64,000 nt of DNA from Oceanicella actignis (GTDB lineage Bacteria > Pseudomonadota > Alphaproteobacteria > Rhodobacterales > Rhodobacteraceae): contig NZ_VNHJ01000011.1 of the NCBI RefSeq assembly GCF_008124525.1, positions 37,785 to 101,784 on the forward strand, given 5' to 3'. Below, one piece after another: positions 29,682 to 39,500 of the stretch. Under the pieces are notes generated by a model that did no database searches, was not told the DNA's origin, and worked only from the letters and a program-made list of their open reading frames with translations. The position numbers were made by a program, and so were the translations under genes. Position 1 is the first letter of the stretch, and every line of letters starts with the position of its first letter.

Positions 29682-29957
29682 ATGGCCATCCAGATCCTGA
29701 TGCCCGCCCTCTCGCCGACCATGGAGGAGGGAACCCTCGCCAAGTGGCACGTCAAGGAGGGCGACAAGGTCTCGGCCGGCGACGTCATCGCCGAGATCGA
29801 GACCGACAAGGCGACCATGGAGTTCGAAGCCGTCGACGAGGGCGTCGTCGCCCGAATCCTCGTGCCCGAGGGGACCGAGGGGGTGAAGGTCAACGAGCCC
29901 ATCGCCATCCTCGCCGAAGAAGGCGAGGACGCGGCCGAGGCCGCCGCCGGCGCCCAG
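29682..29957 (+). repeat. Lipoyl-domain direct repeat, copy 1 (in pdhB)
   Basis: These 276 bases match 31090-31365 in pdhC with only about a dozen mismatches by eye, most of them silent. Flanking sequence diverges at once on the 3' side, where the Ala/Pro linkers begin. Confidence 0.9.
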
Positions 29958-31079
29958 GCCCCCGCGGCCGAGGCCCCCGCCGCCGAGACCGCCGCGGCGC
30001 AGGCGCCCGCCGAACCCGCCGCGCAGCCCTCCGCCGCGCAGCCCCCGGCCGCGCCCCGCGCGGCCGAGCGCGCCCCCGACTGGCCCGCCGACGCCCCGAT
30101 GAAGAAGCAGACCGTGCGCGAGGCCCTGCGCGACGCCATGGCCGAAGAGATGCGCCGCGACGAAAGCGTCTTCCTCATGGGCGAGGAAGTGGGCGAATAC
30201 CAGGGCGCCTACAAGGTCAGCCAGGGCCTGCTCGACGAGTTCGGCGCGCGCCGCGTCATCGACACCCCCATCACCGAGCACGGCTTCACGGGCCTCGGCG
30301 TCGGCGCCGCCTTCGCCGGCCTGCGCCCCATCGTCGAGTTCATGACCTTCAACTTCGCCATGCAGGCGATCGACCAGATCATCAACTCGGCGGCCAAGAC
30401 GCTCTACATGTCCGGCGGGCAGATGAACTGCCCCATCGTCTTCCGCGGCCCCAACGGCGCCGCGGCCCGCGTGGCCGCCCAGCACAGCCAGGACTACGCC
30501 GCCTGGTATGCGCATGTGCCCGGCCTCAAGGTCGTCATGCCCTATTCGGCGGCCGACGCGAAGGGGCTGCTCAAGACCGCCATCCGCGACCCCAACCCGG
30601 TCATCTTCCTCGAGAACGAGATCCTCTACGGCCGCTCGTTCGAGGTGCCGCAGGTGGACGATCTGACCATCCCCTTCGGCAAGGCGCGCATCTGGCGCGA
30701 GGGAGAGGACGTGACCATCGTCAGCTTCGGCATCGGCATGACCTACGCCCTCGAGGCGGCCGAGCGCCTGGCCGGCGAGGGCATCTCGGCCGAGGTCATC
30801 GACCTGCGCACCCTGCGTCCGATGGACATGCCGACCGTGCTCGAGAGCGTGCGCAAGACCAACCGCTGCGTCACGGTCGAAGAGGGCTGGCCCGTCTGCT
30901 CGATCAGCGATCACCTGGCCGCGACCATCTCGCGCGAGGCGTTCGACTGGCTCGACGCGCCCGTGCTTTCATGCACCGGCAAGGACGTGCCCATGCCCTA
31001 CGCCGCCAATCTCGAGCGCCTCGCCCTGGTCACGACCGACGAGGTCGTCGCCGCCTGCAAATCCGTCTGCTACCGCTGA
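29682..31079 (+). CDS. pdhB: Pyruvate dehydrogenase E1 component, beta subunit, with N-terminal lipoyl domain
   Basis: The 465-residue protein begins with a full lipoyl domain (about 1-80; lipoylated Lys in ETDKATMEF), then an Ala/Pro linker (about 85-140) and the E1 beta catalytic part ([27 protein letters not shown] onward, with [18 protein letters not shown]). A lipoyl domain on E1 beta is known in alphaproteobacteria. It gives the complex extra swinging arms. The lipoyl segment is nearly identical in DNA to that of pdhC. Last residues [17 protein letters not shown] are the usual E1 beta end. pdhC starts ten bases after the stop. Confidence 0.96.
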   Translation: MAIQILMPALSPTMEEGTLAKWHVKEGDKVSAGDVIAEIETDKATMEFEAVDEGVVARILVPEGTEGVKVNEPIAILAEEGEDAAEAAAGAQAPAAEAPAAETAAAQAPAEPAAQPSAAQPPAAPRAAERAPDWPADAPMKKQTVREALRDAMAEEMRRDESVFLMGEEVGEYQGAYKVSQGLLDEFGARRVIDTPITEHGFTGLGVGAAFAGLRPIVEFMTFNFAMQAIDQIINSAAKTLYMSGGQMNCPIVFRGPNGAAARVAAQHSQDYAAWYAHVPGLKVVMPYSAADAKGLLKTAIRDPNPVIFLENEILYGRSFEVPQVDDLTIPFGKARIWREGEDVTIVSFGIGMTYALEAAERLAGEGISAEVIDLRTLRPMDMPTVLESVRKTNRCVTVEEGWPVCSISDHLAATISREAFDWLDAPVLSCTGKDVPMPYAANLERLALVTTDEVVAACKSVCYR

Positions 31080-31089
31080 GGAGGCGACC

Positions 31090-31365
31090 ATGGCCATCCA
31101 GATCCTGATGCCCGCCCTCTCGCCGACCATGGAGGAAGGGACCCTCGCCAAGTGGCACGTCAAGGAGGGCGACAAGGTCTCGGCCGGCGACGTCATCGCC
31201 GAGATCGAGACCGACAAGGCGACCATGGAGTTCGAGGCGGTCGACGAGGGCGTCATCGCCCGCATCCTCATCCCCGAGGGAACCGAGGGGGTGAAGGTCA
31301 ACGAGCCCATCGCCATCCTCGCCGAAGAGGGCGAAGACCCGGCCGAGGCCGCCGCCGGCGCCCAG
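31090..31365 (+). repeat. Lipoyl-domain direct repeat, copy 2 (in pdhC)
   Basis: This is the partner of 29682-29957, starting exactly at the pdhC ATG and ending where the linker begins. The two copies are 1,408 bases apart in the same orientation. Confidence 0.9.
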
Positions 31366-32427
31366 GAAGCCCCCGCGGCCGCTCCGGCCAAGGCGGAGGC
31401 CAAGGCAGAGGTCGGGGCCGCCCCCGCCGGGGCCGAACAGGCCGCCCCCGCCCAGCCGCAGACCGCGGCGCCCGCCCCGGCGGCGCCGACGGCGGCCGGA
31501 GGCGGGCGGATCTTCGCCTCGCCCCTCGCCCGACGCCTCGCCCGCGAGCTGGGCGTCGATCTGGCCGCCATCAAGGGCAGCGGGCCGCACGGGCGCATCG
31601 TGCGCGCCGACGTCGAGGCCGCCGCGCGCGCCCCGGCCAAGCCCGCCCCCGCCCCCGCCGCGCCGGCGCAGACGCAGGCCCCCGCCCAGCCCGCCAAGGG
31701 CGCCGAGGCCCAGGACGTGCGCAAGCTTTACGCCGACGCGCCCTTCGAGGAGGTCTCGCTCGACGGCATGCGCCGCACCATCGCCGCGCGCCTGTCCGAA
31801 GCCAAGAGCACCATCCCCCATTTCTACCTGCGCCGCGACATCGAGCTGGACGCGCTGCTCGAATTCCGCGCCCAGCTCAACAAGGCGCTCGAGCCGCGCG
31901 GGGTGAAGCTCTCGGTCAACGACTTCATCATCAAGGCCTGCGCGCTGGCGCTGCGCCAGGTGCCCGACTGCAACGCGGTCTGGGCGGGCGACCGGATCCT
32001 GAAGTTCAGCCGCGCCGACGTCGCCGTGGCGGTGGCGGTCGAGGGCGGGCTCTTCACCCCCGTGCTGCGCGGCGCCGACGCCAAGTCCATCTCGGCCCTG
32101 TCGGAAGAGATGCGCGACCTGGCCGAACGCGCCCGCGCGCGCAAGCTCGCCCCCGCCGAGTATCAGGGCGGCAGCTTCGCCATCTCCAATCTGGGCATGT
32201 TCGGCATCGACGATTTCGACGCCGTCATCAACCCGCCCCACGCCTCGATCCTGGCCGTGGGCGCGGGCGTGCGCAAACCCGTCGTCAAGGGCGACCAGAT
32301 CGTCCCGGCCACGGTGATGCGCGTGACGCTGTCGGTCGATCATCGCGTCATCGACGGGGCGCTGGGCGCGCGCTTCCTGGCCGCGATCAAGGAGAACCTT
32401 GAAAACCCGATGACCCTTCTGGCCTGA
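31090..32427 (+). CDS. pdhC: Dihydrolipoamide acetyltransferase (pyruvate dehydrogenase E2)
   Basis: E2 accepts the acetyl group on lipoamide and passes it to CoA, forming the core of the complex. The 445-residue protein has a lipoyl domain (about 1-80), Ala/Pro linker, a peripheral-subunit-binding domain with [17 protein letters not shown] and [14 protein letters not shown], a second Ala/Pro linker, and the acyltransferase domain ending in [15 protein letters not shown] with the catalytic His and Asp. GAGG precedes the ATG, and a strong terminator 34 bases after the stop closes the pdhABC operon. Its E3 is probably lpdA at 17.8-19.2 kb. Confidence 0.97.
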   Translation: MAIQILMPALSPTMEEGTLAKWHVKEGDKVSAGDVIAEIETDKATMEFEAVDEGVIARILIPEGTEGVKVNEPIAILAEEGEDPAEAAAGAQEAPAAAPAKAEAKAEVGAAPAGAEQAAPAQPQTAAPAPAAPTAAGGGRIFASPLARRLARELGVDLAAIKGSGPHGRIVRADVEAAARAPAKPAPAPAAPAQTQAPAQPAKGAEAQDVRKLYADAPFEEVSLDGMRRTIAARLSEAKSTIPHFYLRRDIELDALLEFRAQLNKALEPRGVKLSVNDFIIKACALALRQVPDCNAVWAGDRILKFSRADVAVAVAVEGGLFTPVLRGADAKSISALSEEMRDLAERARARKLAPAEYQGGSFAISNLGMFGIDDFDAVINPPHASILAVGAGVRKPVVKGDQIVPATVMRVTLSVDHRVIDGALGARFLAAIKENLENPMTLLA

Positions 32428-32460
32428 GCGCCGCGCGCCACGCCACGCATACGCCTTCAA

Positions 32461-32493
32461 GGGCCGCCGGCGCATCGTCCGGCGGCCCTTTTT
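32461..32493 (+). terminator. Rho-independent terminator of pdhABC
   Basis: A perfect 10-bp stem GGGCCGCCGG / CCGGCGGCCC with an eight-base loop is followed by TTTTT. This is the clearest terminator in the window. Confidence 0.92.
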
Positions 32494-32521
32494 CGGGCGC
32501 AATGATGAACGGAAAACGATA

Positions 32522-32549
32522 TTGCCGCTGCGTCGCTGACAGGTAAAAT
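32522..32549 (+). promoter_or_regulatory. Candidate promoter of the RTX gene
   Basis: TTGCCG and TAAAAT are separated by 16 bases, 57 bases before the start codon and just after the pdh terminator. The -10 element is unusually AT-rich for this genome. Confidence 0.5.
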
Positions 32550-32605
32550 GGACCAACTTCGTTCGCGCAGACCCGGCGCGGCGCGGCTCAAGGGGGAAAT
32601 TCATT

Positions 32606-34684
32606 ATGGCCGTCAACTTCATTTCAGGAAATTCGACCAGCAGCGTCAATGTCGCCGGCTCCACCGACGCATGGGTGCTGACCCAAGGAAGCGGCCTTTA
32701 CGCGAATTCATACGGCTTCCTGATCGAGAGCGGCGTATCGAACGCCCGGGTCGTGATCGAGGGCGACCTCGTCACCACCTCGGCGGGCGTGGCCGCGAAT
32801 GCGGGCCCCCGCAACTCGGTCGAGATCGGGTCCGAGGGCTCGATCCGCGCCGTGCGCCCATCCACGGGCGTCTACCTGCTGGTCCAGAATGACGGGGATC
32901 AGGGCGGCTCGGTGATCAACGAGGGCCAGATCGTCGCCGGCAAGGGCGTCTGGCTCGAGGGATGGGGCGCCACGGTCGTCAACGTCGGAACGATCAGCAC
33001 CGGCTCCGCCGCGATCGACGACGCCATCGGCGTCATCGTCCAGGACCCTTCCGCGACCGGCTATCTGAGGGTCGAGAATTCGGGCCTCATCAGCGCCTGG
33101 CGCGGGGTGGTGGTCGAGGCGGGCAACCTTGATGCGATGAGCAAGGCCGGCCAGATCGTCAACACGGGCACGATCTCGGCGGGTCAGACCGCCGTCGAGA
33201 TGCATGGCGTGGCCGTTCTCAGCAATTCAGGCGTCATCAACGCCCCGGTCGGCGTCGTCGTCGCGGGGCCCAACGACCTCTACGGAGCCGGCTTCGGCCA
33301 GGTCGTCAACTCGGGCGTGATCAGCGGCGGCGAAACCGCCGTCGAGATGACCGGGCGGGCGGTTCTGGACAACACGGGCGTGATCGAAACGCCCGATTTC
33401 CTGTTCCGGCAGAGCGACGTGGTCAGCGGCGACGACGCGTCGCAGATCGTGACCAATTCGGGCGACATCCGCGGCCGTGTGAATCTGGGCGGCGGCAACG
33501 ACGCGTTTCACATGCTGGACGGCACGCTGCTCGGCAACGTGTTTCTGGGCGCCGGCGACGACCTTTTCGTCTACGCCGGCGGCACGATCGAGCCCAACAA
33601 GGACTTCTCGCAACGCACTGAGATCTACGGCGGCGACGGAAACGACGTCTTCGAGATCTACCAAAGCGGCGCCGCGATCTCCGGCGGCGCAGGCGAAGAC
33701 TCCGTCTTTTCAAGCGTCAGCTTCCGCATCACGTCGTCCAGCATCGAACGCCTCTTTCTGATGGGAACCGACGACATCAAGGGTCTTGGCTCGAACAACG
33801 CGGACGACATCAGCGGCAATGCCGGCGCCAACATCATTCGCGGCTATGCCGGAGACGACACCATCTCGAGCGGCGGCGGCGACGACCGCATCTATGGCGG
33901 CCGCGGCAACGACAGCATTCAGCTTGGCGAAGGCGACGCCATGGTCCATGGCGGGCATGGCGACGACGAGATCACCGTTCAGCCCGGATCGACCTACGTC
34001 CTGCGCGGCGGCGCCGGCTTCGACACCGTGAATCTCGGCGCGCTCGACATCGAGAAGGAAGGCTGGATCATCAACCTCGCCAACCAGTCCAAGAACGCCG
34101 GCGCGGCCGAGGGGTCGCGCTTTCATGGTCTCGAGGCCTTCAACTTCTCGCAGGGATACTCGGTCATCGACGGCAAGGCCTTCGGCGTCGACGACGTGTT
34201 CCGGGGCCTGGCCGCCGACGAAACGGTCGATGGCGGCGTCGGCGACGACCTGCTGATCGGCAATGACGGGCGCGACACGCTGATCGGCGACCGGGGCGCC
34301 GACACGCTGACGGGCGGCCGCGGCGCCGACAGATTGATCGGCGGCCGAGACGCCGACAAGCTGCGCGGCGGCGCCGGCGCCGACGTGTTCGTCTTCGAAA
34401 AGGTCGAGGACAGCGCGCCCGGGGCGGCCGACGTGATCCAGGATTTCGGCGACGGACCCGACAAGATCGACCTCGGCGGCATCGACGCCGACCTCGGCGC
34501 CGCGGGCGATCAGGCCTTCGCCCTGGCCGGGACCAAGTTCACCGGCGCGGCGGGCGAGCTCATCATCTTCAACGCCGGCGGCAAGACCCATGTGCAGGGC
34601 GACGTCGACGGCGACGGCGCGGCGGATCTGGCGATCATCCTCAACGGCAAGCCGGCCCTCGACGCGGGCGACTTCCTGCTCTGA
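32606..34684 (+). CDS. Secreted RTX-type calcium-binding beta-solenoid protein
   Basis: The 692-residue protein has no Sec signal. The first ~280 residues repeat short (V/L)xNxGxI motifs (VVNVGTISTG, VENSGLISAW, IVNTGTISAG, LSNSGVINAP, VVNSGVISGG, LDNTGVIETP), suggesting a right-handed beta-helix. From about residue 290 to 600 there are GGxGxD-type nonapeptides (YGGDGNDVF, RGYAGDDTI, YGGRGNDSI, HGGHGDDEI, DGGVGDDLL), which bind calcium. The end resembles serralysin-type C-termini (GADVFVFEKVED, VIQDFGDGPDKIDL, GDFLL), the usual type I secretion signal. It is probably exported as a surface adhesin or matrix protein; no enzyme motif and no type I secretion genes are nearby. Base composition is lower in GC than its neighbours. 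AAGGGGGAAA forms a strong ribosome-binding site. Confidence 0.85.
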   Translation: MAVNFISGNSTSSVNVAGSTDAWVLTQGSGLYANSYGFLIESGVSNARVVIEGDLVTTSAGVAANAGPRNSVEIGSEGSIRAVRPSTGVYLLVQNDGDQGGSVINEGQIVAGKGVWLEGWGATVVNVGTISTGSAAIDDAIGVIVQDPSATGYLRVENSGLISAWRGVVVEAGNLDAMSKAGQIVNTGTISAGQTAVEMHGVAVLSNSGVINAPVGVVVAGPNDLYGAGFGQVVNSGVISGGETAVEMTGRAVLDNTGVIETPDFLFRQSDVVSGDDASQIVTNSGDIRGRVNLGGGNDAFHMLDGTLLGNVFLGAGDDLFVYAGGTIEPNKDFSQRTEIYGGDGNDVFEIYQSGAAISGGAGEDSVFSSVSFRITSSSIERLFLMGTDDIKGLGSNNADDISGNAGANIIRGYAGDDTISSGGGDDRIYGGRGNDSIQLGEGDAMVHGGHGDDEITVQPGSTYVLRGGAGFDTVNLGALDIEKEGWIINLANQSKNAGAAEGSRFHGLEAFNFSQGYSVIDGKAFGVDDVFRGLAADETVDGGVGDDLLIGNDGRDTLIGDRGADTLTGGRGADRLIGGRDADKLRGGAGADVFVFEKVEDSAPGAADVIQDFGDGPDKIDLGGIDADLGAAGDQAFALAGTKFTGAAGELIIFNAGGKTHVQGDVDGDGAADLAIILNGKPALDAGDFLL

Positions 34685-34693
34685 CCGGCGCCG

Positions 34694-35500
34694 TCAGACC
34701 TGCTGGTTCATGCTGCGCGCCGGCTGTTCGCAGCCGGCGTCGCCGATGACCTGCGCCGGCACGCCCGCCACCGTCTTGCACGGCGGCACGTCCTTGAGCA
34801 CCACCGAGCCGGCGGCGATGCGGCTGCAATCGCCGATGCGGATGTTGCCCAGAACCTTCGCCCCGGCGCCGATCAGCACGCCCCGGCCCACCTTCGGGTG
34901 CCGGTCGCCGTCCTCCTTGCCCGTGCCGCCCAGCGTCACCGAATGCAGCATCGAGCAGTCGTCGCCCACCACCGCCGTTTCGCCGATGACGATGGAGTGC
35001 GCATGGTCGATCATGATTCCCTTGCCGATGCGCGCGCCCGGGTGAATGTCGACCCCGAACTGCTCCGAGGTGCGCATCTGCAGGTGATAGGCCATGTCGC
35101 GCCGCCCCGCGCGCCACAGATGCGCCGCGATCCGATAGGCCTGCAGCGCCAGGTAGCCCTTGAAGAACAACAGCGGCTGCACATGACGATGGCAGGCCGG
35201 GTCGCGCTCGTAGACCGCAAGGATGTCGGCGCGCACGGCCTCGCGCACGCCCTCGTCGCAGGCAAGCACCTCGTCCGCGATCTCGCGCAGCAGCAGCGCC
35301 GGCATCTCGGGCGATTCCAGCTTTTGCGAGATGCGGTAGCTGAGCGCGCCCTCGAGCGAGTCGTGATGCAGGACCACGGCGTGCACAAGGCTGCCCAGAA
35401 GCGGTTCGTTGCGCGCGATCTCCTCTGCCTCGGCGCGGATGCGCTCCCAAATCGGGTCGATCTTGGCGACGGCGGCGCGCGTGCGCGATGCGGTGGTCAT
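34694..35500 (-). CDS. cysE: Serine O-acetyltransferase
   Basis: CysE acetylates serine with acetyl-CoA, the first committed step to cysteine. The 268-residue protein has the N-terminal helical domain (PIWERIRAEAEEIARNEPLL) and a left-handed hexapeptide beta-helix (HPGARIGKGIMIDHAHSIVIGETAVVGDDC) with the catalytic His in DHAH, then SVTLGGTGK and RHPKVGRGVLIGAGAKVLGNIRIG. It converges with the RTX gene with only nine bases between them. It sits next to the GTA cluster end; I recall cysE beside GTA clusters in related Rhodobacterales. Confidence 0.95.
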   Translation of the reverse strand: MTTASRTRAAVAKIDPIWERIRAEAEEIARNEPLLGSLVHAVVLHHDSLEGALSYRISQKLESPEMPALLLREIADEVLACDEGVREAVRADILAVYERDPACHRHVQPLLFFKGYLALQAYRIAAHLWRAGRRDMAYHLQMRTSEQFGVDIHPGARIGKGIMIDHAHSIVIGETAVVGDDCSMLHSVTLGGTGKEDGDRHPKVGRGVLIGAGAKVLGNIRIGDCSRIAAGSVVLKDVPPCKTVAGVPAQVIGDAGCEQPARSMNQQV

Positions 35501-35595
35501 GAGCGGCTCCGGCGAATGGACTCATGTCACAACATCGCGCTTTCGGGGGCGAGTTCAAGCGAAACCCGCCCCCGCCCCCTTCACGAGCCCGCGCG

Positions 35596-35814
35596 TCAGT
35601 CCGGGCGAAAGCGCCCCCCGACCCGGTTCGGCGGCGGCGCGCCGGCATGGCCGAAGTTGAAGGCCAGCACCTCGAGCCAGCGATAGAGCCGCCCCGCCGG
35701 GCCGTCGTCGCGCGGCGTCGGCGTGGCCGCCACGATGATCGAGGCCGCGGTGCTCAGCACGCAGGCCGCCAGCAGCGCGTCCAGCGCCGCCGCCCCCAGC
35801 GCCGCAAGCGTCAT
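35596..35814 (-). CDS. Small membrane protein at the end of the GTA cluster
   Basis: The 72-residue protein has one hydrophobic segment (about 5-30) followed by RDDGPAGRLYRWLEVLAFNFGHAGAPPP. A GGAG-like site precedes the ATG 27 bases after the DUF2793 gene, so it is probably the last gene of the cluster. Size and topology would allow a holin-like role, but I do not recognise a holin family; treat it as hypothetical. Confidence 0.6.
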   Translation of the reverse strand: MTLAALGAAALDALLAACVLSTAASIIVAATPTPRDDGPAGRLYRWLEVLAFNFGHAGAPPPNRVGGRFRPD

Positions 35815-35841
35815 GGCGCCGCTCCGCCGCTCGCGCGCGCC

Positions 35842-36540
35842 TCACACCGCATCGGGGACCGTCAGCGTCAGGTGGTGGATGGCGATGCGCAGCTGCCCGC
35901 CGGCGAAGTCGCCGCCCTCGGGCGTCAGGCGCAGCGGCGTCGCCTGCGGATAGGCCAGCGGCCCGCCGCAGCCCGCCGCCGCGGCGGCGTTGAGCGCCGT
36001 CGGCAGCCCCGCGCCATAGCGCGTCGGCGCCCCGGCCACGCCCAGCGACCAGCCCGTGACGCCGCCGATGGCCCCGATCACACGCGCGGTCACGCCCATC
36101 ACGATCGCGCCCGCCGGGATCAGCCCCGCCGTATCCTGCGCCCCGCCCGGCGCGATGGCGTGATCGAATTGCAGCACGCTCATCTGCGCGCCGCCGGCCG
36201 CCGCCGCCGGAACCGACCACACGCCCCAGGCGAACACCGCGTCCAGCCCCTCGTCGGCGACGAAGGCCCGCCAGCCCGTCCTCGGGGTGACGAAATCCCA
36301 GCCGCCATTGACGAAGACGGCGATGTCGCCGTCGCGCCCCGCCCAGTCGCCCGAGGCGCCGGCCGGCACGATGTAGCGGTCGCCCTCGGCCGCCCCCGCC
36401 GGCGGGGACATGACCGCGCGGCTTTCCACCGCCAGCATGAAAAGCGAATCGAGGCGCGTCAGCGCCTCGTTCACCGTCACGTGCTTCTGCGCCTGACCGG
36501 CGGCCAGAAGCGGCAACGAGAGATTTGCCGTCTCAACCAC
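35842..36540 (-). CDS. DUF2793 protein, probable GTA/phage tail-fibre component
   Basis: The 232-residue protein has the DUF2793 start ETANLSLPLLAAGQAQKHVTVNEALTRLDSL, then GDRYIVPAGASGDWAGRDGDIAVFVNGGWDFVTPRTGW. DUF2793 proteins occur in phage-type fibres and, as I recall, in a GTA tail-fibre gene that lies away from the main cluster in R. capsulatus. The C-terminal half (from about 140) is Gly/Ala-rich and beta-like. I chose the GTG at 36540, which has AAGGAAAGG upstream and overlaps the preceding stop by eight bases; a TTG at 36573 is the alternative. Confidence 0.8.
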   Translation of the reverse strand: MVETANLSLPLLAAGQAQKHVTVNEALTRLDSLFMLAVESRAVMSPPAGAAEGDRYIVPAGASGDWAGRDGDIAVFVNGGWDFVTPRTGWRAFVADEGLDAVFAWGVWSVPAAAAGGAQMSVLQFDHAIAPGGAQDTAGLIPAGAIVMGVTARVIGAIGGVTGWSLGVAGAPTRYGAGLPTALNAAAAAGCGGPLAYPQATPLRLTPEGGDFAGGQLRIAIHHLTLTVPDAV

Positions 36541-39500
36541 TGAGCGTCGCCTTTCCTTCGATTCCAGGACCAAAGGCTTCCGAGATCTGCGCCACGCCGA
36601 AGCTCACCCCGGCAAGGCCGCCCCCGAAGCCGTCCGCCGCCTGCATGGCGACGTCGTAGACGAAGCCGGGGCCGTCGGCCTCGACCTCGCGCGCCACGGC
36701 GCCGTCGGGCGCGTAGACCCGCACCCGGTAGCGCTCGAACGCCTCGTCCAGCGGCGTCTCGCCGTCGGACCAGGCGTCGATGTCGCGGCGCGAGCGCCGC
36801 ACCCAGCTCAGCGCCACGTCTCCGCCCGCCGTCAGCTCGGCGCGCAGATGCGCCGGCGCCCAGGGCCGCAGCCCCGTGGCCTGGTGCGTCCACACGGCGT
36901 GCTGGAAGCTGTCGTCGTTCAGGTCCCGCCCGCTCGGGCCGATGCGGTAATGCCGCTCGAGCCCGCGCGGCGCCTCGAACGCCGCCAGCTGCTCGCCCAG
37001 CATAACCAGCACCGCCCCCGCCGGGGCCGGATCGCCGATCAGCGCCTCGGTGCCGCCAAGCCCGCGCAGAAAGCCCGAGAGCTCGTATTCCCCCGGACCG
37101 ACCAGCGCCGCCTCGCGGAACTGAAGCAGCTCCCACTGCCCGTCGGCGGCCGCCAGCGCCGCCAGATTGGCGCCGTTGAACACCGCCAGCTCGTCGGCCG
37201 ACAGCAGCTCGCCCGACAGCATCTTCACCCGCACGCGCGCCCCCCGGCTCCAGCGCCAGGGCTGCGAGGCCGGAAGCGGGTCCACGAGCCGCGCCACCGT
37301 CGAAGGCCGGCGCAGCCGCGCGGCGAAGGCGTAGCCCTCGTCGCGGTCCGAGGCGTAGATGCTGACCGAGCCGGGCCAGTTGGCCGACCAGGCCGCCAGA
37401 TACGCCTCGGTCTCGGACCCGCCGAAGCGCGCGAAGGGCACGTCCAGCAGCCGGAAGGCCGGCGGCGTGGGCGCGTCGCTTCCGGGCAGCGGCGCGCCGG
37501 GGTCCGAAGACACCGGCCGCGCCCCCAGCGCATAAAGCGCGCCGTCCACGCGCGTGGCCTCGATGCGCCGCGCCACGCCGTCGGCGATGCGCTCGATGCG
37601 ATACTCGGCCCCGCCCGCGTCCAGCAGCCGCACCACGTCGCCGGGCTCGAGCGCAAGGCGCGAAGGCGGCAGCGAAAAGCGCGCCGTCTCGCGCCCCGCC
37701 GCCGTCTCGAGCGCCCAGCGCTCGGCGATGCGCCGCGCCGTCGCCCGCGTCAGCGCCAGCGGCAGCTCCGAGCCCTGCACCCCGAGCGCCCCGCTCTCGG
37801 GCGAGCGGATCTCCTCGGCGCCCGCCAGGTAGTCGGCGTCGCCGCGAAGATAGCCGATGCGCACGTCGCGCAGCGCCTCGCCCTCGGGCGCGCGGACCAG
37901 CTCGAACGGCGCGCCGCCCGAGGGGTCCTCGACCAGATCGCCCGAGGCCAGCTCGGCGCGCGGCGCGCCGCCCCGCATCACGAAGCGCAGCCGCCCGCCC
38001 GTCTCGTAGGCGTCGAAGGCATAGGCCAGCATCAGCGACTGAAGCGCCTCGCGCGCGCTGGCGGTGCGCTCCTGCACGAAGCCGTCCACGATCGCGTGCA
38101 GCTCCGAGGCGTCGGCCTCGGTCACCCCCGCGCGGTCGCAGATCTCGGCCACCACCTCGGCCAGCGAGGCGCCCGCCGTGCGCCCGTCCAGCCAGTGGCC
38201 GAGCTCGTGATTGGCGCCGTCCGACCAGATGTCCGAGCGGGACGGGAATTCGGGCCAGGGCCGCGCGTCCCACGTCCAGACATAGACGTTGTCGAGGTCG
38301 AGCATCGGCCCGCCATACACGTCCGAGACCGGGTTGTTCGCCGGGTCGGACCAATGGCGCGCCGCCGCCTGCAGCATGCGCCGCTGGATCAGGTCGTCGC
38401 GCGTGCCCTTCGAGTAGCGCGGCAGCGCGTTCTCCGAGGATTTCGGGTCCACGAACACGTTGGGCTGGTTCGTGCCCTTGTCCACGGCCGGACAGCCGAT
38501 CTCGGTCAGCCAGATCGGCTTCATGCGCGGCCGCCAGGGCGTGCGCGCCGCCGAGCGCACGCCGTCGACGCGGTTGCGATGCGCCTTCGACCACCAGCTG
38601 AGCAGGTCCTTGGGCCGCCAGATCCAGTCCTCGCCATGGGCGCCGTCGACGATCGGCGTGCGGATCTGCGCGTCGCGGTCCGCCTCCGAGGCGTAATACC
38701 ACTCATACCCCTCGCCCGCGGCGAAGCGGCTGCTCAGATAGTCGAGGTCGTAGATCGAGCGCGCCTCGCGCGCGTCGAGATGATCCTCGCCGTCGCGCCA
38801 GTCGGTGAGGGGCATGTAGTAGTCGACGCCCACGAAGTCGATCGCCTCGTCGGCCCAGAGCGGGTCGAGGTGGAAGATGCGGTCGCCGTTCGAGGGCTGA
38901 TGGCCGAAATACTCGGACCAGTCCGCGGCATAGCCGATCTTCGTCTGCGGGCCCAGCACCGCGCGCACGTCGCGCGCAAGGCGGCGCAGCTCCTCGACGG
39001 CGGGGTAGCTCTCGCGGCCCGAGCGGATCTGCGTCAGCGAACGCAGCTCCGAGCCGATGCAGAACGCATCCACCCCGCCCGCCGCCTTGCACAGATGCGC
39101 ATAGTGCAGGATGAAGCGGCGCATGCGCCATTCGTCGGGCCCCGAATAGATCACCTGATCGCCCGACAGCTCGAAATCCTCGGGCTCGGCGTCGCCGAAG
39201 AAAGCCTGCGCCTCGACCTCGGCGAAGGGCGTCATGTCGGTCGTGCCCGGCACGTCGGGCGCGCGGTTGGTGGTGATGCGCCCGCGCCAGGGATAGGCGG
39301 GCTGCTCCTGCGACGGATTCCACGGGTCGGTCAGCCCGTTGCCCGCGGGAATGTCCATCAGGATGAAGGGGTAGAACATCACCCGCAGCCCGCGCGCCTT
39401 CATCTCGCGGATGAAGCGCACCACCGAGGCGTCCGAGGGCGTGCCGCCGAACACGGGCCGGCCCTGCTCGTCGCGCCCGATCAGATGCGCGCCGGCGCGG

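Noticed and set aside
35555..36220. Minus-strand open frame overlapping the DUF2793 gene in another frame
   Set aside because: The composition is Gly/Arg/Asp-rich shadow sequence, and DUF2793 is recognisable in the competing frame.
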